A program made the position numbers and the translations under genes. This document shows, piece by piece, positions 8,778 to 18,348 of a stretch of 64,000 nucleotides of DNA (positions are counted from its first letter, which is position 1; every line of letters starts with the position of its first letter). The DNA is from Nostoc sp. ATCC 43529 (lineage in GTDB: Bacteria; Cyanobacteriota; Cyanobacteriia; Cyanobacteriales; Nostocaceae), in the NCBI GenBank assembly GCA_003326205.1, contig LWTK01000055.1:20052-84051 (forward strand). The letters run 5' to 3'. A model generated the notes under the pieces. It saw only the letters and a program-made list of their open reading frames with translations, was not told the origin of the DNA and searched no databases.

Positions 8778-10055
8778 TAATAAATAAGTCATCATTTCAC
8801 CTTTACCTTTAACTTTAATTAAACCTCGTTCTTCTAATAGATATTTATCTTTTAGAAGTTGATAACTTGCTTCACAAACTTGGATACTACCTGGGATACC
8901 GTGTGATTCCATACGGCTGGCTGTATTGACTGTATCTCCCCAAAGGTCGTAGGCAAACTTTTTCAGACCAATCACTCCTGCTACTACTGGCCCTGTGCTG
9001 ATGCCAATGCGAATGCGAAAAGATTGATTATTTTCTTCATTAAACTGAGCTACAGCATTTTGCATGTCTAACGCCATATTAGCTATGGCGATCGCATGAT
9101 TATTAGACTGATTTGGCAACCCAGCAACGGCCATATATGCATCGCCAATGGTCTTGATTTTTTCTACTCCATGACGTTCTGCTAATTGATCAAATAAACA
9201 AAATATTGTATTTAATAAATCAACTAATTCCGCCGGAGATGTACGAGATGAAAGTTCTGTAAAACCAACAATATCAGCAAATAACACCGTCACTTCCATA
9301 AAACTATCAGCAATAGTTGTCGGCTGTTGTTTTAATTGTTCGGCAATCATTTCTGGCAAAATATTCAGTAGCAGACGCTCTGATTTTTGCTGGGCTACCT
9401 CCATCGCTTTACGAGCATCGAATTCATTTTTTTGTAAGCGTTCATATAAATAAACAGAAAAAACACAAATTATGCAAGTCCAGAAAAAATATATGCCGTG
9501 TTCAACATAATAAGCTAAGGGATTTTCTAAGGTAGGTTTATATAATACATATAAAATTAAATAGCAGAAAATTGTCCCAACTTGTGATACTAAATGCATC
9601 CACCATTGTACGGGCACAAGTGTAGCTTGAGTTAAAAACATTAAATTCCAGAGATTGTTTGTTGGTTCAAGATAATTAAATAGCAACGCTATATCAATTT
9701 GAACAACACAAGTTACAGACCAACATAAACTCAAAAAAATTAAATCAGGATGGCGCTGCCCTATGGAGGTTTTACATAAAATCGAACAAATCAAAATGAA
9801 TATTTCTACTACAAAACCAATCTTAAAAGCGTATATTTTGCCTTCTGCCTGTGAGTTTACCCAAAGGAAAAAAGCGATTAAAGTCAAACCAGCAATCAGC
9901 ATAATCTGAGCTTGCAATTGTAGTCGCTTGAGCAGGAAGCGCTGTCGCTGTTCTTTGTAGGATTTGTCAAAGCTATTGCTTATTTGCCAATGGGGCATCC
10001 CTTGACTCATAAGCGCATCTAGTTGAGTTTTGTCAGAGTTATTTGGATGAATCAT
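8766..10055 (-). CDS. Six-TM class III adenylate cyclase
   Basis: The 429-residue protein has six hydrophobic segments in its first 230 residues, then a linker and a class III cyclase domain at about 240-425. The metal-binding aspartates are visible in FADIVGFTELSS and KTIGDAYMAVAG. The Lys before GDAY and the Asp in YDLWGDTVNTASRM are the adenine-specifying pair, so cAMP rather than cGMP is the expected product. The catalytic Asn and Arg in NTASRM are present. The last residues (ISH) and the TAG stop are encoded by the heptamer array beyond the gene, so the original C-terminus may have been slightly altered. Membrane location is inferred from the hydrophobic segments. Confidence 0.9.
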   Translation of the reverse strand: MIHPNNSDKTQLDALMSQGMPHWQISNSFDKSYKEQRQRFLLKRLQLQAQIMLIAGLTLIAFFLWVNSQAEGKIYAFKIGFVVEIFILICSILCKTSIGQRHPDLIFLSLCWSVTCVVQIDIALLFNYLEPTNNLWNLMFLTQATLVPVQWWMHLVSQVGTIFCYLILYVLYKPTLENPLAYYVEHGIYFFWTCIICVFSVYLYERLQKNEFDARKAMEVAQQKSERLLLNILPEMIAEQLKQQPTTIADSFMEVTVLFADIVGFTELSSRTSPAELVDLLNTIFCLFDQLAERHGVEKIKTIGDAYMAVAGLPNQSNNHAIAIANMALDMQNAVAQFNEENNQSFRIRIGISTGPVVAGVIGLKKFAYDLWGDTVNTASRMESHGIPGSIQVCEASYQLLKDKYLLEERGLIKVKGKGEMMTYLLISH

Positions 10056-10110
10056 GCTCTTTTTACGTTATTAGTAATCAAGGGAGTGGGGAGTTAGGAG
10101 TTAGAAGTAG

Positions 10111-10130
10111 AGACGCGATTAATCGCGTCT
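10111..10130. repeat. Perfect 20-bp palindrome
   Basis: AGACGCGATTAATCGCGTCT is fully self-complementary. It lies between the divergent adenylate cyclase and helicase genes and is followed by GCCCAAT heptamers at 10157-10190. It may be a dispersed palindrome or an operator. Confidence 0.6.
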
Positions 10131-10193
10131 GTACAAGAGTTAGGAGTTTTATGTGCCCCATGCCCAATGCCCAATGCCCAATGCCCAACAATT

Positions 10194-11768
10194 ATGGCTC
10201 GTACCCCAACATTAACTTTCGATCGCGGCACATTAATTTTGCATCCACCACCACGCGGCAAAGCTTGGATGGACTACGCCACATGGGACGATCGAGTTGA
10301 AAAATTCCGCATTCCGGCGATTAGATACCGATCGCTCGTGGAAGCACTACAAGCGGAAGATGTCAACTTTATCGATGAAGCAAAGGAATTTTATCCTCTA
10401 GATTTGGTTTCTAGTTTGGAAATGGAACCATATCCTCACCAGAGTGAAGCTTTAGCAGCTTGGAAACTAGCGGGTAGGCAGGGGGTGGTTGTGCTTCCTA
10501 CGGCGGCGGGAAAGACTTATTTAGCACAAATGGCTATGCAGTCAACCCCCCGCACGACGCTGATTGTAGTGCCAACTTTGGATTTAATGCATCAGTGGTA
10601 CGCACATTTAGTTGCGGCTTTCCCGGATGCTGAGGTGGGATTGCTGGGGGGCGGTTCGCGGGATAAAACACCTATTTTGGTGGCGACTTATGATAGTGCG
10701 GCAATTCACGCCGAAGCGATTGGAAATCAATATGCGTTGATTGTTTTCGATGAATGCCATCACTTACCAACAGATTTTAATCGGGTGATTGCTGAATATG
10801 CGATCGCACCCTATCGCTTAGGACTTTCTGCAACCCCAGAACGCACCGATGGCAAACATGCTGATTTAAATATTCTTATTGGACAGGAAGTCTATCGCAA
10901 ACGCGCTGAAGATTTGGCGGGGAAGGCGTTAGCAGAACATGAAATTGTGCAAATTAAGGTCAAGTTATCGCAGCAAGAACGGGAAAGATACAACCAATTA
11001 ATTCAAACTCGCAACGACTTTTTAAAGCAATCTCGGATTTCTTTGGGGAGTCTTCAAGGTTGGCAAATGTTCGTGCAAATGAGTGCGCGATCGCAAGCTG
11101 GACGTAGGGCGATGTTAGCGCATCGAGAAGCGAAAGATATTGCTTTGGGCACTGATGGCAAGTTGCGAATTTTAGCTAATTTATTAGCAGAACATTATCC
11201 GGCAAGAGTTTTGATTTTTACTGCTGATAATTCTACGGTTTATCGCATTTCTCAAGAGTTATTAATTCCGGCAATTACTCATCAAACTCCTGTGAAAGAA
11301 AGGCATGAAATATTAACAAAATTTAGGGAGGGTACATATAATACTTTGGTGGCTTCTCATGTGTTAAATGAGGGAGTTGATGTACCTGCGGCTTCTGTGG
11401 CAATTATTTTATCGGGAACTGGTTCGGCTAGGGAGTATATTCAGCGTTTGGGGAGGGTTTTAAGGAAGGGAAATATTGAGAATAAGCAGGCGATTTTGTA
11501 TGAAGTGGTGGCGGAGGATACGAGTGAAGAAGGAACTTCGGCGAGGCGACGCGGGGAGACGCGGGGACGCGGGGAGAAGAAGGGGAATTTGCAGGTTGTG
11601 TATGGGAGTGGGAAGGGAAGGAGTTTGAAGGCGGCGGAACAGTTAGAAATTAATTATTCAATCCAAAATCCAAAATCTAAAATCCAAAATTCAGCAGATG
11701 TTACCGACAGAGTTATTGATGCATCGCCAAAACGGGGAGGAGATTATTCCGAAGAGGCTGAAGATTGA
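10194..11768 (+). CDS. XPB/Ssl2-like superfamily 2 DNA helicase
   Basis: The protein is about 524 residues from the ATG at 10194. An upstream ATG at 10167 lies inside GCCCAAT repeats and is unlikely. Helicase motifs appear in order: Q-like (YPHQSEAL), motif I (PTAAGKTYLAQ), Ia (VVPTLDLMHQW), II (VFDECHHL), III (GLSATPER), IV (ILIFTADN type), V (VLNEGVDVPAA) and VI (QRLGRVLRKG). Order and spacing fit the XPB branch of SF2, which translocates on and opens duplex DNA. The C-terminal 70 residues are low complexity and are encoded partly by GACGCGGGGA repeats and partly by TCCAAAA heptamers. The next gene overlaps its 3' end by 71 bp in another frame, implying translational coupling. Confidence 0.9.
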   Translation: MARTPTLTFDRGTLILHPPPRGKAWMDYATWDDRVEKFRIPAIRYRSLVEALQAEDVNFIDEAKEFYPLDLVSSLEMEPYPHQSEALAAWKLAGRQGVVVLPTAAGKTYLAQMAMQSTPRTTLIVVPTLDLMHQWYAHLVAAFPDAEVGLLGGGSRDKTPILVATYDSAAIHAEAIGNQYALIVFDECHHLPTDFNRVIAEYAIAPYRLGLSATPERTDGKHADLNILIGQEVYRKRAEDLAGKALAEHEIVQIKVKLSQQERERYNQLIQTRNDFLKQSRISLGSLQGWQMFVQMSARSQAGRRAMLAHREAKDIALGTDGKLRILANLLAEHYPARVLIFTADNSTVYRISQELLIPAITHQTPVKERHEILTKFREGTYNTLVASHVLNEGVDVPAASVAIILSGTGSAREYIQRLGRVLRKGNIENKQAILYEVVAEDTSEEGTSARRRGETRGRGEKKGNLQVVYGSGKGRSLKAAEQLEINYSIQNPKSKIQNSADVTDRVIDASPKRGGDYSEEAED

Positions 11769-12912
11769 TAATAAAACTTCAGAGTTGGCGATTGAGTTGA
11801 TTAATTATTTTCAATCAGCGGTGGGAAAAACTCAGGGTGTGCTTGAGCGACAACTGACTGATTTTGAAGGAGATTCGACGGATTATCGAGTGAAGCGGGG
11901 ATTAGCTTATATTCTCAAAAGCAGTTTTTGTACTTTTGAGGTGGTTAGTCCTTTGGAACCACAAATGTTAAGAGAACGGGTGTTTTCTCTGGCTGCAAAG
12001 TCTGTTTCTAGTCGGGAATCTACACAAGTTACTTTGGGGAAAGTTGCTGATGAGTTAACTCAAGAACTCGAACGGGAAGTTTTACCAGAACAGGTTCGCA
12101 ATGGATTATATGCTGATTTAGCTGAGAATAAAATTTTGACTGTTTTTGATGCACCAGTTCCTTCAGATTTGTTAAATCGATATAACTTATCGCAGGTGCA
12201 GGGGGTTTTTTATAAAGCGAGTCAGTTGGTGTTAAATGCTCATCGGAATGTGCCGGGAGAATACAAGCTGTTGTTTCGCTATTTAAAGTTGTTTCAATTG
12301 ATGGCTTATATTGAAGGTGATGCCGACCACGGATTTACAATTACTATTGACGGGCCGACGAGTTTATTTAATCCTAGTACGCGATATGGGTTGGCGATCG
12401 CCAAACTTATCCCCGCTTTACTTCACGTTACAAAATGGAGTCTTTCTTCCATTCTCCAAACTCGTGACGTTTATACAAATACTTGGAAAACTGGACGTTT
12501 TACTCTCAATTCCGAATGTGGTTTGGTATCTCATTATCCACCAGGAAAGCCCTACGATAGTATGCTAGAAGCATCCTTCGCTGATAAATGGGATGCTTTG
12601 AAAAGTGGCTGGGCATTAGAGAGAGAAGTTGATTTAATACCAATTCCTGGTAGCGTCATGATTCCTGATTTTCGCTTAGTGCATCCAGATGGACGTAGTT
12701 TTTTATTAGAAATCGTTGGTTATTGGCGTCCAGAATATTTACAAAAGAAATTTTCTCAGGTGCGGCGTGCTGGACGAGATGATTTAATTCTGGCAATTTC
12801 CGAACGGCTTAATTTAGAAAAGGCGGGAGTAAAATTAAATGATGTCCCCGCGAGAATTGTTTGGTTTAAAGATAAGTTATTGCCAAAAGCTGTGTTAGCT
12901 GTGATGGATTGA
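11698..12912 (+). CDS. DUF790 nuclease, Bax1-like partner of XPB
   Basis: The 404-residue protein matches the DUF790 family as I know it; the archaeal member is Bax1, which binds XPB and cuts DNA. A PD-(D/E)XK-like active site is visible at about residues 318-345: PDFRLVHPDG, then LLEIVGYW with the second acidic residue. The N-terminal region is helical. The gene overlaps the XPB-like helicase by 71 bp, so the two proteins are probably made together and act as a helicase-nuclease. In archaea such a pair acts like nucleotide-excision machinery; in bacteria the role is not settled and could be repair or defence. Confidence 0.85.
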   Translation: MLPTELLMHRQNGEEIIPKRLKIDNKTSELAIELINYFQSAVGKTQGVLERQLTDFEGDSTDYRVKRGLAYILKSSFCTFEVVSPLEPQMLRERVFSLAAKSVSSRESTQVTLGKVADELTQELEREVLPEQVRNGLYADLAENKILTVFDAPVPSDLLNRYNLSQVQGVFYKASQLVLNAHRNVPGEYKLLFRYLKLFQLMAYIEGDADHGFTITIDGPTSLFNPSTRYGLAIAKLIPALLHVTKWSLSSILQTRDVYTNTWKTGRFTLNSECGLVSHYPPGKPYDSMLEASFADKWDALKSGWALEREVDLIPIPGSVMIPDFRLVHPDGRSFLLEIVGYWRPEYLQKKFSQVRRAGRDDLILAISERLNLEKAGVKLNDVPARIVWFKDKLLPKAVLAVMD

Positions 12913-12927
12913 ACAAGGAGAAATAGT

Positions 12928-13170
12928 ATGAAAAGTATAGAAACAATTGCCACAGTTACTAAAGATGGTAAAATCACAGCGCAGTTACCATTGGATATTC
13001 CAGAGGGTGAGCATCAGGTGGTAATAGTAATTGATGAGAAGCTTTTAGCACAGAAAGGAGAGAGCAAACAAAAGCGTCCTCCTCTAAACTTTCCTGTGCA
13101 TGATTGTGGACTTTGGCCTGAAAATCTTTCTCTAAGACGTGAGGATATGTATGACGATTGGGGAAGGTGA
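12928..13170 (+). CDS. Antitoxin of a PIN-type toxin-antitoxin pair
   Basis: This 80-residue protein has an N-terminal beta-rich half (TVTKDGKITAQLPLDIPEGEH) and a C-terminal tail with SLRREDMYDDWGR, which resembles the toxin-binding tail of small antitoxins paired with cyanobacterial PIN proteins. A good Shine-Dalgarno (AAGGAGA) lies 8 bases before the ATG. It starts 15 bp after the nuclease gene and overlaps the toxin gene by about 20 bp. Confidence 0.75.
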   Translation: MKSIETIATVTKDGKITAQLPLDIPEGEHQVVIVIDEKLLAQKGESKQKRPPLNFPVHDCGLWPENLSLRREDMYDDWGR

Positions 13171-13603
13171 TACTGTTTTTTTAGACACAAATATCCTGGT
13201 GTACGCTAGTCAAATTCAGTCTCCATTTCACCAAGCTGCTATGGAGGCTATCCAAAGTTTTTATGATGCGGGGGTTGATTTGTGGATTAGCAGACAAGTG
13301 TTACGGGAATATTTGGCTACCCTTACCCGTCCACAACAATTTGTCAACCCACTACCCATTGCAATAGTAATTCAGGATCTTCGCTATTTCTATAACCGCT
13401 TTCAGGTGGCTGAAGATAATTCTCAGGTGACAAAAAGGCTACTAACACTTATGGAGCAAATTCCTATTGGTGGTAGGCAAGTTCATGATGCAAATATCGT
13501 TGCTACAATGCTAGTTTATGGCATTCCTCAATTACTGACTCACAACACAGGTGATTTTGCTAGGTTTTCGGAATTAATTACTGTGTTGCCATTACAAAAT
13601 TAG
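13151..13603 (+). CDS. PIN-domain ribonuclease toxin
   Basis: The protein is about 150 residues from ATG 13151; a GTG at 13139 is in frame and possible. The PIN acidic residues are all visible: FLDTNILVYA, REYLATLT, VHDANIVATM and HNTGDFARF. These coordinate metal for RNA cleavage in VapC-type toxins. The gene overlaps the antitoxin and converges with the exonuclease gene after a 25-bp gap. Nothing suggests inactivation. Confidence 0.88.
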   Translation: MTIGEGDTVFLDTNILVYASQIQSPFHQAAMEAIQSFYDAGVDLWISRQVLREYLATLTRPQQFVNPLPIAIVIQDLRYFYNRFQVAEDNSQVTKRLLTLMEQIPIGGRQVHDANIVATMLVYGIPQLLTHNTGDFARFSELITVLPLQN

Positions 13604-13628
13604 ACTGTTTGGTATTTTGCAATCCTAC

Positions 13629-14324
13629 TCACGAACTCCAAATACTTCTGCGTTCCCAATATTGGGCGACTCTTTTTTCCCACTCTTCCCAGTAATCTTT
13701 AATCATTGCTGGTTCAAACCAAAATACCTCGGCTGGCATCTCTGGAATTGCTACTACCAACAAAGCATGATTTAGCTGAATGCCATAATCTCGATAATAG
13801 TTGTTAATTGCTCCAATGTATGCTGTAAGTTGCAGTGGATGTTCGTATAAACGCTCAATTGAACCTTTAGGTTTATCTGCTGTTTTCCACTCGCAAATAC
13901 AGGGGATGCCTTGATAACTGGCAATACAATCGACTTTGCCAGAATAGCTCAAATCGTAATGAAAAACGGAGCCTTCTACGAGTCTCACTGTGTCAATTTC
14001 TTCTAAAACTGGCTTAATACTTTCCCAATAAGGGCGACTACCTTCAGGACAAACAGGATTTTGTCCAAGGAGGTAGCGCTCAATTTGTTTGTGTGTTTGG
14101 GTTCCCCGACGACTAGCGTTTGTAGATATGCGGGTGGCTTCTTCTGTTCCTACACGCGCTTTCCAATTTAATAATCTGTCTCTATCTTCTTGGGGTTTGG
14201 TGACATTAAGTATTGTAGTGACACTGGGGAAGCGGTTTCCCTTGGCATCTACATAATATTGTTTACCATTTTCTCTCAAGGTTTTACTATTAATTCGAGG
14301 TAGTAGTTGGGTATTAAATTCCAT
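13629..14324 (-). CDS. PD-(D/E)XK exonuclease of the RecB/MGME1-like type
   Basis: The 231-residue protein has the nuclease pattern of phage and MGME1-type exonucleases: RFPSVTTILNVTKPQED near the N-terminus, GTQTHKQIERYL at about 95, KVDCIASYQGIPCICEWKTADK with the D...ExK active site at about 148-170, and QLTAYIGAINNYY carrying the helical Q/Y motif. The family degrades DNA ends, often single-stranded. It has its own promoter region and runs toward the PIN gene. Origin from a mobile or phage source is plausible, but no phage genes are adjacent. Confidence 0.82.
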   Translation of the reverse strand: MEFNTQLLPRINSKTLRENGKQYYVDAKGNRFPSVTTILNVTKPQEDRDRLLNWKARVGTEEATRISTNASRRGTQTHKQIERYLLGQNPVCPEGSRPYWESIKPVLEEIDTVRLVEGSVFHYDLSYSGKVDCIASYQGIPCICEWKTADKPKGSIERLYEHPLQLTAYIGAINNYYRDYGIQLNHALLVVAIPEMPAEVFWFEPAMIKDYWEEWEKRVAQYWERRSIWSS

Positions 14325-14447
14325 CAGCTTTTATGAAAGTCAACTTAACGTTAAAAATCGTGTCTGCACAGACAAAATCAAGAAATGTGATGATAGGGCT
14401 AGGCTAGAATAGCTTTCAGTGGAATTTCGGTTGTTATTCATAAAATT

Positions 14448-14882
14448 ATGGAACCTGTAACACTAACGGCTGTTGCAACTGCGATCGCTACTATAGTTTT
14501 AACTAAAGCTTTAGAAAAAACTGGCGAAAAGCTTGGGGAAGCAGGGTTAGAAGCAAGCGGTAAATTAATCGCACAGCTACGTAATAAAAATAAATTGCCC
14601 TTGTTAGCAGAGGCGACACCAGAAAATTCACAGCCACCGTTAGATTATGGCAAAGCTGTACTAGAGTTGAAAGCCGCAGCAGACGCAGATACCGAAATTG
14701 CTCAATCAGTGCGGGAGGTGGAAGCAGCAGTAAACGCCGATCCTCAAGTAGCGTCAAAAGTCCAAGCTTTAGCAAATGAGCTTGACTCGCAACCAGCAAC
14801 CATCATTAATTCTACAAAGTTAGCTGAGTCTATTAAAAACGTCTTTCAAGGAAATACTTTCACTGGTACTAATATTTTCTGA
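14448..14882 (+). CDS. N-terminal domain of a split STAND protein
   Basis: This 144-residue frame begins with a hydrophobic helix (VTLTAVATAIATIVLTKAL), continues as a helical Ala-rich domain, and ends NTFTGTNIF before a TGA at 14880-14882. The frame then stays open without interruption into the NB-ARC protein. In related cyanobacterial proteins a domain of this type precedes NB-ARC in the same chain, so this is probably the signalling or effector-adaptor domain cut off by a nonsense mutation. If translated alone it could form a separate subunit. Confidence 0.7.
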   Translation: MEPVTLTAVATAIATIVLTKALEKTGEKLGEAGLEASGKLIAQLRNKNKLPLLAEATPENSQPPLDYGKAVLELKAAADADTEIAQSVREVEAAVNADPQVASKVQALANELDSQPATIINSTKLAESIKNVFQGNTFTGTNIF

Positions 14883-14948
14883 CTGCATTCGCCTGGAGGA
14901 GAACAGGTAAAGTCAAATCTCGTTACCGAAATACCGCAAAATTTACCC

Positions 14949-17900
14949 TTGAGTGGGGTGCTGGAGTTTGTTGGACGTGAAAAAGACCTCGAAAACCTCC
15001 ACCAGCTTTTGCAGGAAAACGAACAGGTAGCTATAGCTGCTGTTGCTGGTATGGGTGGAGTTGGTAAAACAGAACTTGCCCTACAATATGCCAGGAATCA
15101 CCGCGAAACTTACAAGGGTGGAATTTGCTGGTTGCTGGCAAAAGTTGGAGATGTGGGCATTCAAGTTGTGCAATTTGCCAGAACTGTGCTTGATTTAAAC
15201 TTACCAGAAGGTTTGGATGTCTTCGCCCAAGTGCAATATTGCTGGCGGCATTGGCGTGAGGGCGATGTGCTGCTAGTGTTAGACGATGTTGGGGAATATC
15301 AGCAGGTTAAGCCTTATTTACCCTCGTCATCTTCCCGGTTTAAAGTGTTGATTACCACGCGCCAACACTTGGGAGCATCTATTAAGCAATTATCTCTGGA
15401 TCTATTGCAACCAGAAGCGGCGCTGGAGTTATTAAAGTCATTTTTTCAAGAAACACCACAGCGAATTGAGCAAGAATTAGCTGTTGCAAATCAGTTGTGT
15501 GAGTGGTTGGGATATTTGCCTTTGGGTTTGGAATTAGTGGGGCGATATCTCAAGCGCAAACCAGACCTTTCTTTAACAGAAATGTTGCGACGGTTGGAGA
15601 AAAAGCGACTAGAACAACCCGCCTTGGATAAACCAGAAGGCGACATGACAGCACAACGGGGTGTGTTAGCAGCCTTTGAGTTGAGTTGGCAAGAATTAAA
15701 CGACGATGAGAAGCAGTTGGGCTGTTTATTGAGTTTATTTGCACCCGCGCCTATAGCTTGGGATTTGGTGGAACAGTGTTTACTAGAAGAAGACGAGGAA
15801 GAGTTAGAGGAAATTCGGGACGATAAGTTATTGAATTTGCATTTACTCCAGCGTAAAGGTGAGGGAGTTTACCAATTACATCCACTGTTACGCGAGTTTT
15901 TCCAATATAAGCTTACAGGTTTAGAACAAGGGGAGGGATTAAAGCAAAGTTTTTGCGAAGTGATCGTAGCAGTCGCTCAAGAGATTCCTTATTTTCTCAC
16001 TCTTGAGCAAATTACTGCCGTTACTCCCGCCATACCTCATTTAGCAGAAGTAGCGAATAATTTTATTCAATACCTTAGCGATGATGATTTAATTAGTCCT
16101 TTCATCGGTAATGCCTGGTTTTACAATGGTCAGGGATTGTATGAAAAAGCAATACCTTGGTTAGAGCAGTGTTTAGAAGTCAGTAAAAAACGCTTGGGAG
16201 AGGAACATCCAGCTGTTTCCATTAGCCTGAACAATTTGGCATTACTATACTCTTCCCAAGGAAAATACAGCAAAGCCGAACCCCTGTTTCTGCAAGCTTT
16301 GGAACTAACGCGACGCCTGCTGGGAGAGGAAGATCCTAATCTTGCACTTATCCTCAACAACCTGGGACAACTCTACTACTCCCAAGGAAAATACAGCGAA
16401 GCCGAATCGCTCTACCTGCAAGCTTTGGAACTAACGCGACGCCTGCTGGGAGAGGAAGATCCTAATCTTGCACTTATCCTCAACAACCTGGGACAACTCT
16501 ACTACTCCCAAGGAAAATACAGCGAAGCCGAATCGCTCTACCTGCAAGCTTTGGAACTAACGCGACGCCTGCTGGGAGAGGAAGATCCATCTGTTGCCAC
16601 TACCCTCAACAACCTGGGACAACTCTACTACTCCCAAGGAAAATACAGCGAAGCCAAATCCCTGTTCCTGCAAGCTTTGGAACTATGGCGAGGCGTGCTG
16701 GGAGAAGAACATCCTAATATTGCACAAAGCCTCAACAACCTGGCAGAATTCTACCGTTCCCAAGGAAGATATAGCGAAGCCGAATCCATGTTCTTGCAAG
16801 CTTTGGAACTATGGCGACGCCTGCTAGGAGAAGAACATCCTAATGTTGCACTTAACCTCAACAACTTGGCAGAACTCTACCGTTCTCAAGGAAGATACAG
16901 CGAAGCCGAATCTCTGCACCTGCAAGCTTTGAAACTATGGCGACGCTTGCTGGGAGAAGAACATCCTAATGTTGCACTTAATCTTAACAACCTAGCTTTA
17001 CTCTACTACTCCCAAGAAAGATACAGTGAAGCCGAACCTCTGTACCTGCAAGCTTTAGAACTATGGCGACACTTGCTGGGAGAGGAACATCCTAATGTCG
17101 CACTTAATCTTAACAACCTGGCTTTACTCTACTACTCCCAAGAAAGATACAGCGAAGCTGAACGCCTTAACTTGCAAGCTTTGGAACTAAGGCGACGCCT
17201 GCTGAGTGAGGAACACCCTGATGTTGCACAAAGCCTCAACAACTTAGCGGGACTTTACGAATCCCAAAAAAGATACAGTGAAGCTGAACACATGAATCTG
17301 CAAGCTTTGGCACTCACACGCAAGTTGCTAGGAGAGGAACACCCTAATGTCGCCACTAGCCTCAACAACTTAGCGGGACTCTACGAATCCCAAAAAAGAT
17401 ACACTGAAGCTGAACCCTTATACATTCAAGCTTTGGCACTCACACGCAAGCTGCTGGGAGAGGAACACCCAGATGTCGCCACTAGCCTCAAGAACCTAGG
17501 ATTACTCTACTACTTCCAAGACAGATACAGCGAAGCTGAACCCCTTTTAATCGAAGCTTTGGCACTCAGGCGCAAGTTGCTAGGAGAGGAACACCCAGAT
17601 GTCGCCACTAGCCTCAACAACTTAGCGTACGTCTACGAATTCCAAGACAGATACAGCGAAGCTGAACCCCTTTTAATCGAAGCTTTGGCACTCAGGCGCA
17701 AGTTGCTAGGAGAGGAACACCCAGATGTCGCCACTAGCCTCAACAACTTAGCGTACGTCTACGAATTCCAAGACAGATACAGCGAAGCTGAACCCCTTTT
17801 AATCGAAGCTTTAGCAATCAGGCGCAAGTTGCTGCCAGAAGAACACCCAGATGTCGCCGCTAGCCTCAACAGCCTAGCGTTAGTCTACTATTCCCAAAAC

Positions 17901-18290
17901 AGATACAGCGAAGCTGAACCTCTGTATATCCAAGCTTTGGCACTCACACGCAAGTTGCTGGGAGAGGAACATCTAGATGTCGCCACTAGCCTCAACAGCC
18001 TAGCGTTAGTCTACTATTTTCAAAACAGATACAGCGAAGCTGAACCTTTGTACATCAAAGCTTTGGCACTTAGGCGCAAGCTGCTGCCAGAAGAACACTC
18101 AGATGTCGCCATTAGCCTCAATAACTTAGGATTACTCTACTATTCCCAAGGCAGATACAGCGAAGCTGAACCTCTGTATATCCAAGCTTTAGATATTTGT
18201 GAGCAACAGTTAGGAGTAAATCACTCAACTACTGTAACTATTCATAAAAATTTAGCAGATTTGCGCGATTATCTTACCTCAGAACAGTAA
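14949..18290 (+). CDS. NB-ARC STAND NTPase with 17 tetratricopeptide repeats
   Basis: The frame is open from 14883; the first usable starts are TTG 14949 and GTG 14955. Domains in order: NB-ARC at about residues 5-330 with Walker A (GMGGVGKTEL), Walker B (VLLVLDDV), sensor (VLITTRQ) and GLPL-like LPLGLEL; a winged-helix region to about 330; a linker; then 17 kinesin-light-chain-type TPRs of 42 residues from about 385 to the C-terminus (consensus YSEAEPLYLQALELRRKLLG). Several repeats are nearly identical in DNA. STAND proteins of this build sense a ligand through the TPRs and oligomerise to activate an effector; roles in antiphage immunity or cell death are known for relatives. The ORF is separated from its N-terminal domain by an in-frame TGA. 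Confidence 0.85.
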   Translation: MSGVLEFVGREKDLENLHQLLQENEQVAIAAVAGMGGVGKTELALQYARNHRETYKGGICWLLAKVGDVGIQVVQFARTVLDLNLPEGLDVFAQVQYCWRHWREGDVLLVLDDVGEYQQVKPYLPSSSSRFKVLITTRQHLGASIKQLSLDLLQPEAALELLKSFFQETPQRIEQELAVANQLCEWLGYLPLGLELVGRYLKRKPDLSLTEMLRRLEKKRLEQPALDKPEGDMTAQRGVLAAFELSWQELNDDEKQLGCLLSLFAPAPIAWDLVEQCLLEEDEEELEEIRDDKLLNLHLLQRKGEGVYQLHPLLREFFQYKLTGLEQGEGLKQSFCEVIVAVAQEIPYFLTLEQITAVTPAIPHLAEVANNFIQYLSDDDLISPFIGNAWFYNGQGLYEKAIPWLEQCLEVSKKRLGEEHPAVSISLNNLALLYSSQGKYSKAEPLFLQALELTRRLLGEEDPNLALILNNLGQLYYSQGKYSEAESLYLQALELTRRLLGEEDPNLALILNNLGQLYYSQGKYSEAESLYLQALELTRRLLGEEDPSVATTLNNLGQLYYSQGKYSEAKSLFLQALELWRGVLGEEHPNIAQSLNNLAEFYRSQGRYSEAESMFLQALELWRRLLGEEHPNVALNLNNLAELYRSQGRYSEAESLHLQALKLWRRLLGEEHPNVALNLNNLALLYYSQERYSEAEPLYLQALELWRHLLGEEHPNVALNLNNLALLYYSQERYSEAERLNLQALELRRRLLSEEHPDVAQSLNNLAGLYESQKRYSEAEHMNLQALALTRKLLGEEHPNVATSLNNLAGLYESQKRYTEAEPLYIQALALTRKLLGEEHPDVATSLKNLGLLYYFQDRYSEAEPLLIEALALRRKLLGEEHPDVATSLNNLAYVYEFQDRYSEAEPLLIEALALRRKLLGEEHPDVATSLNNLAYVYEFQDRYSEAEPLLIEALAIRRKLLPEEHPDVAASLNSLALVYYSQNRYSEAEPLYIQALALTRKLLGEEHLDVATSLNSLALVYYFQNRYSEAEPLYIKALALRRKLLPEEHSDVAISLNNLGLLYYSQGRYSEAEPLYIQALDICEQQLGVNHSTTVTIHKNLADLRDYLTSEQ

Positions 18291-18348
18291 AATTCATGTT
18301 CCCAACCTCATCAATCAACCTTTTATCTACAAGTTTCACGTTCTAAAC

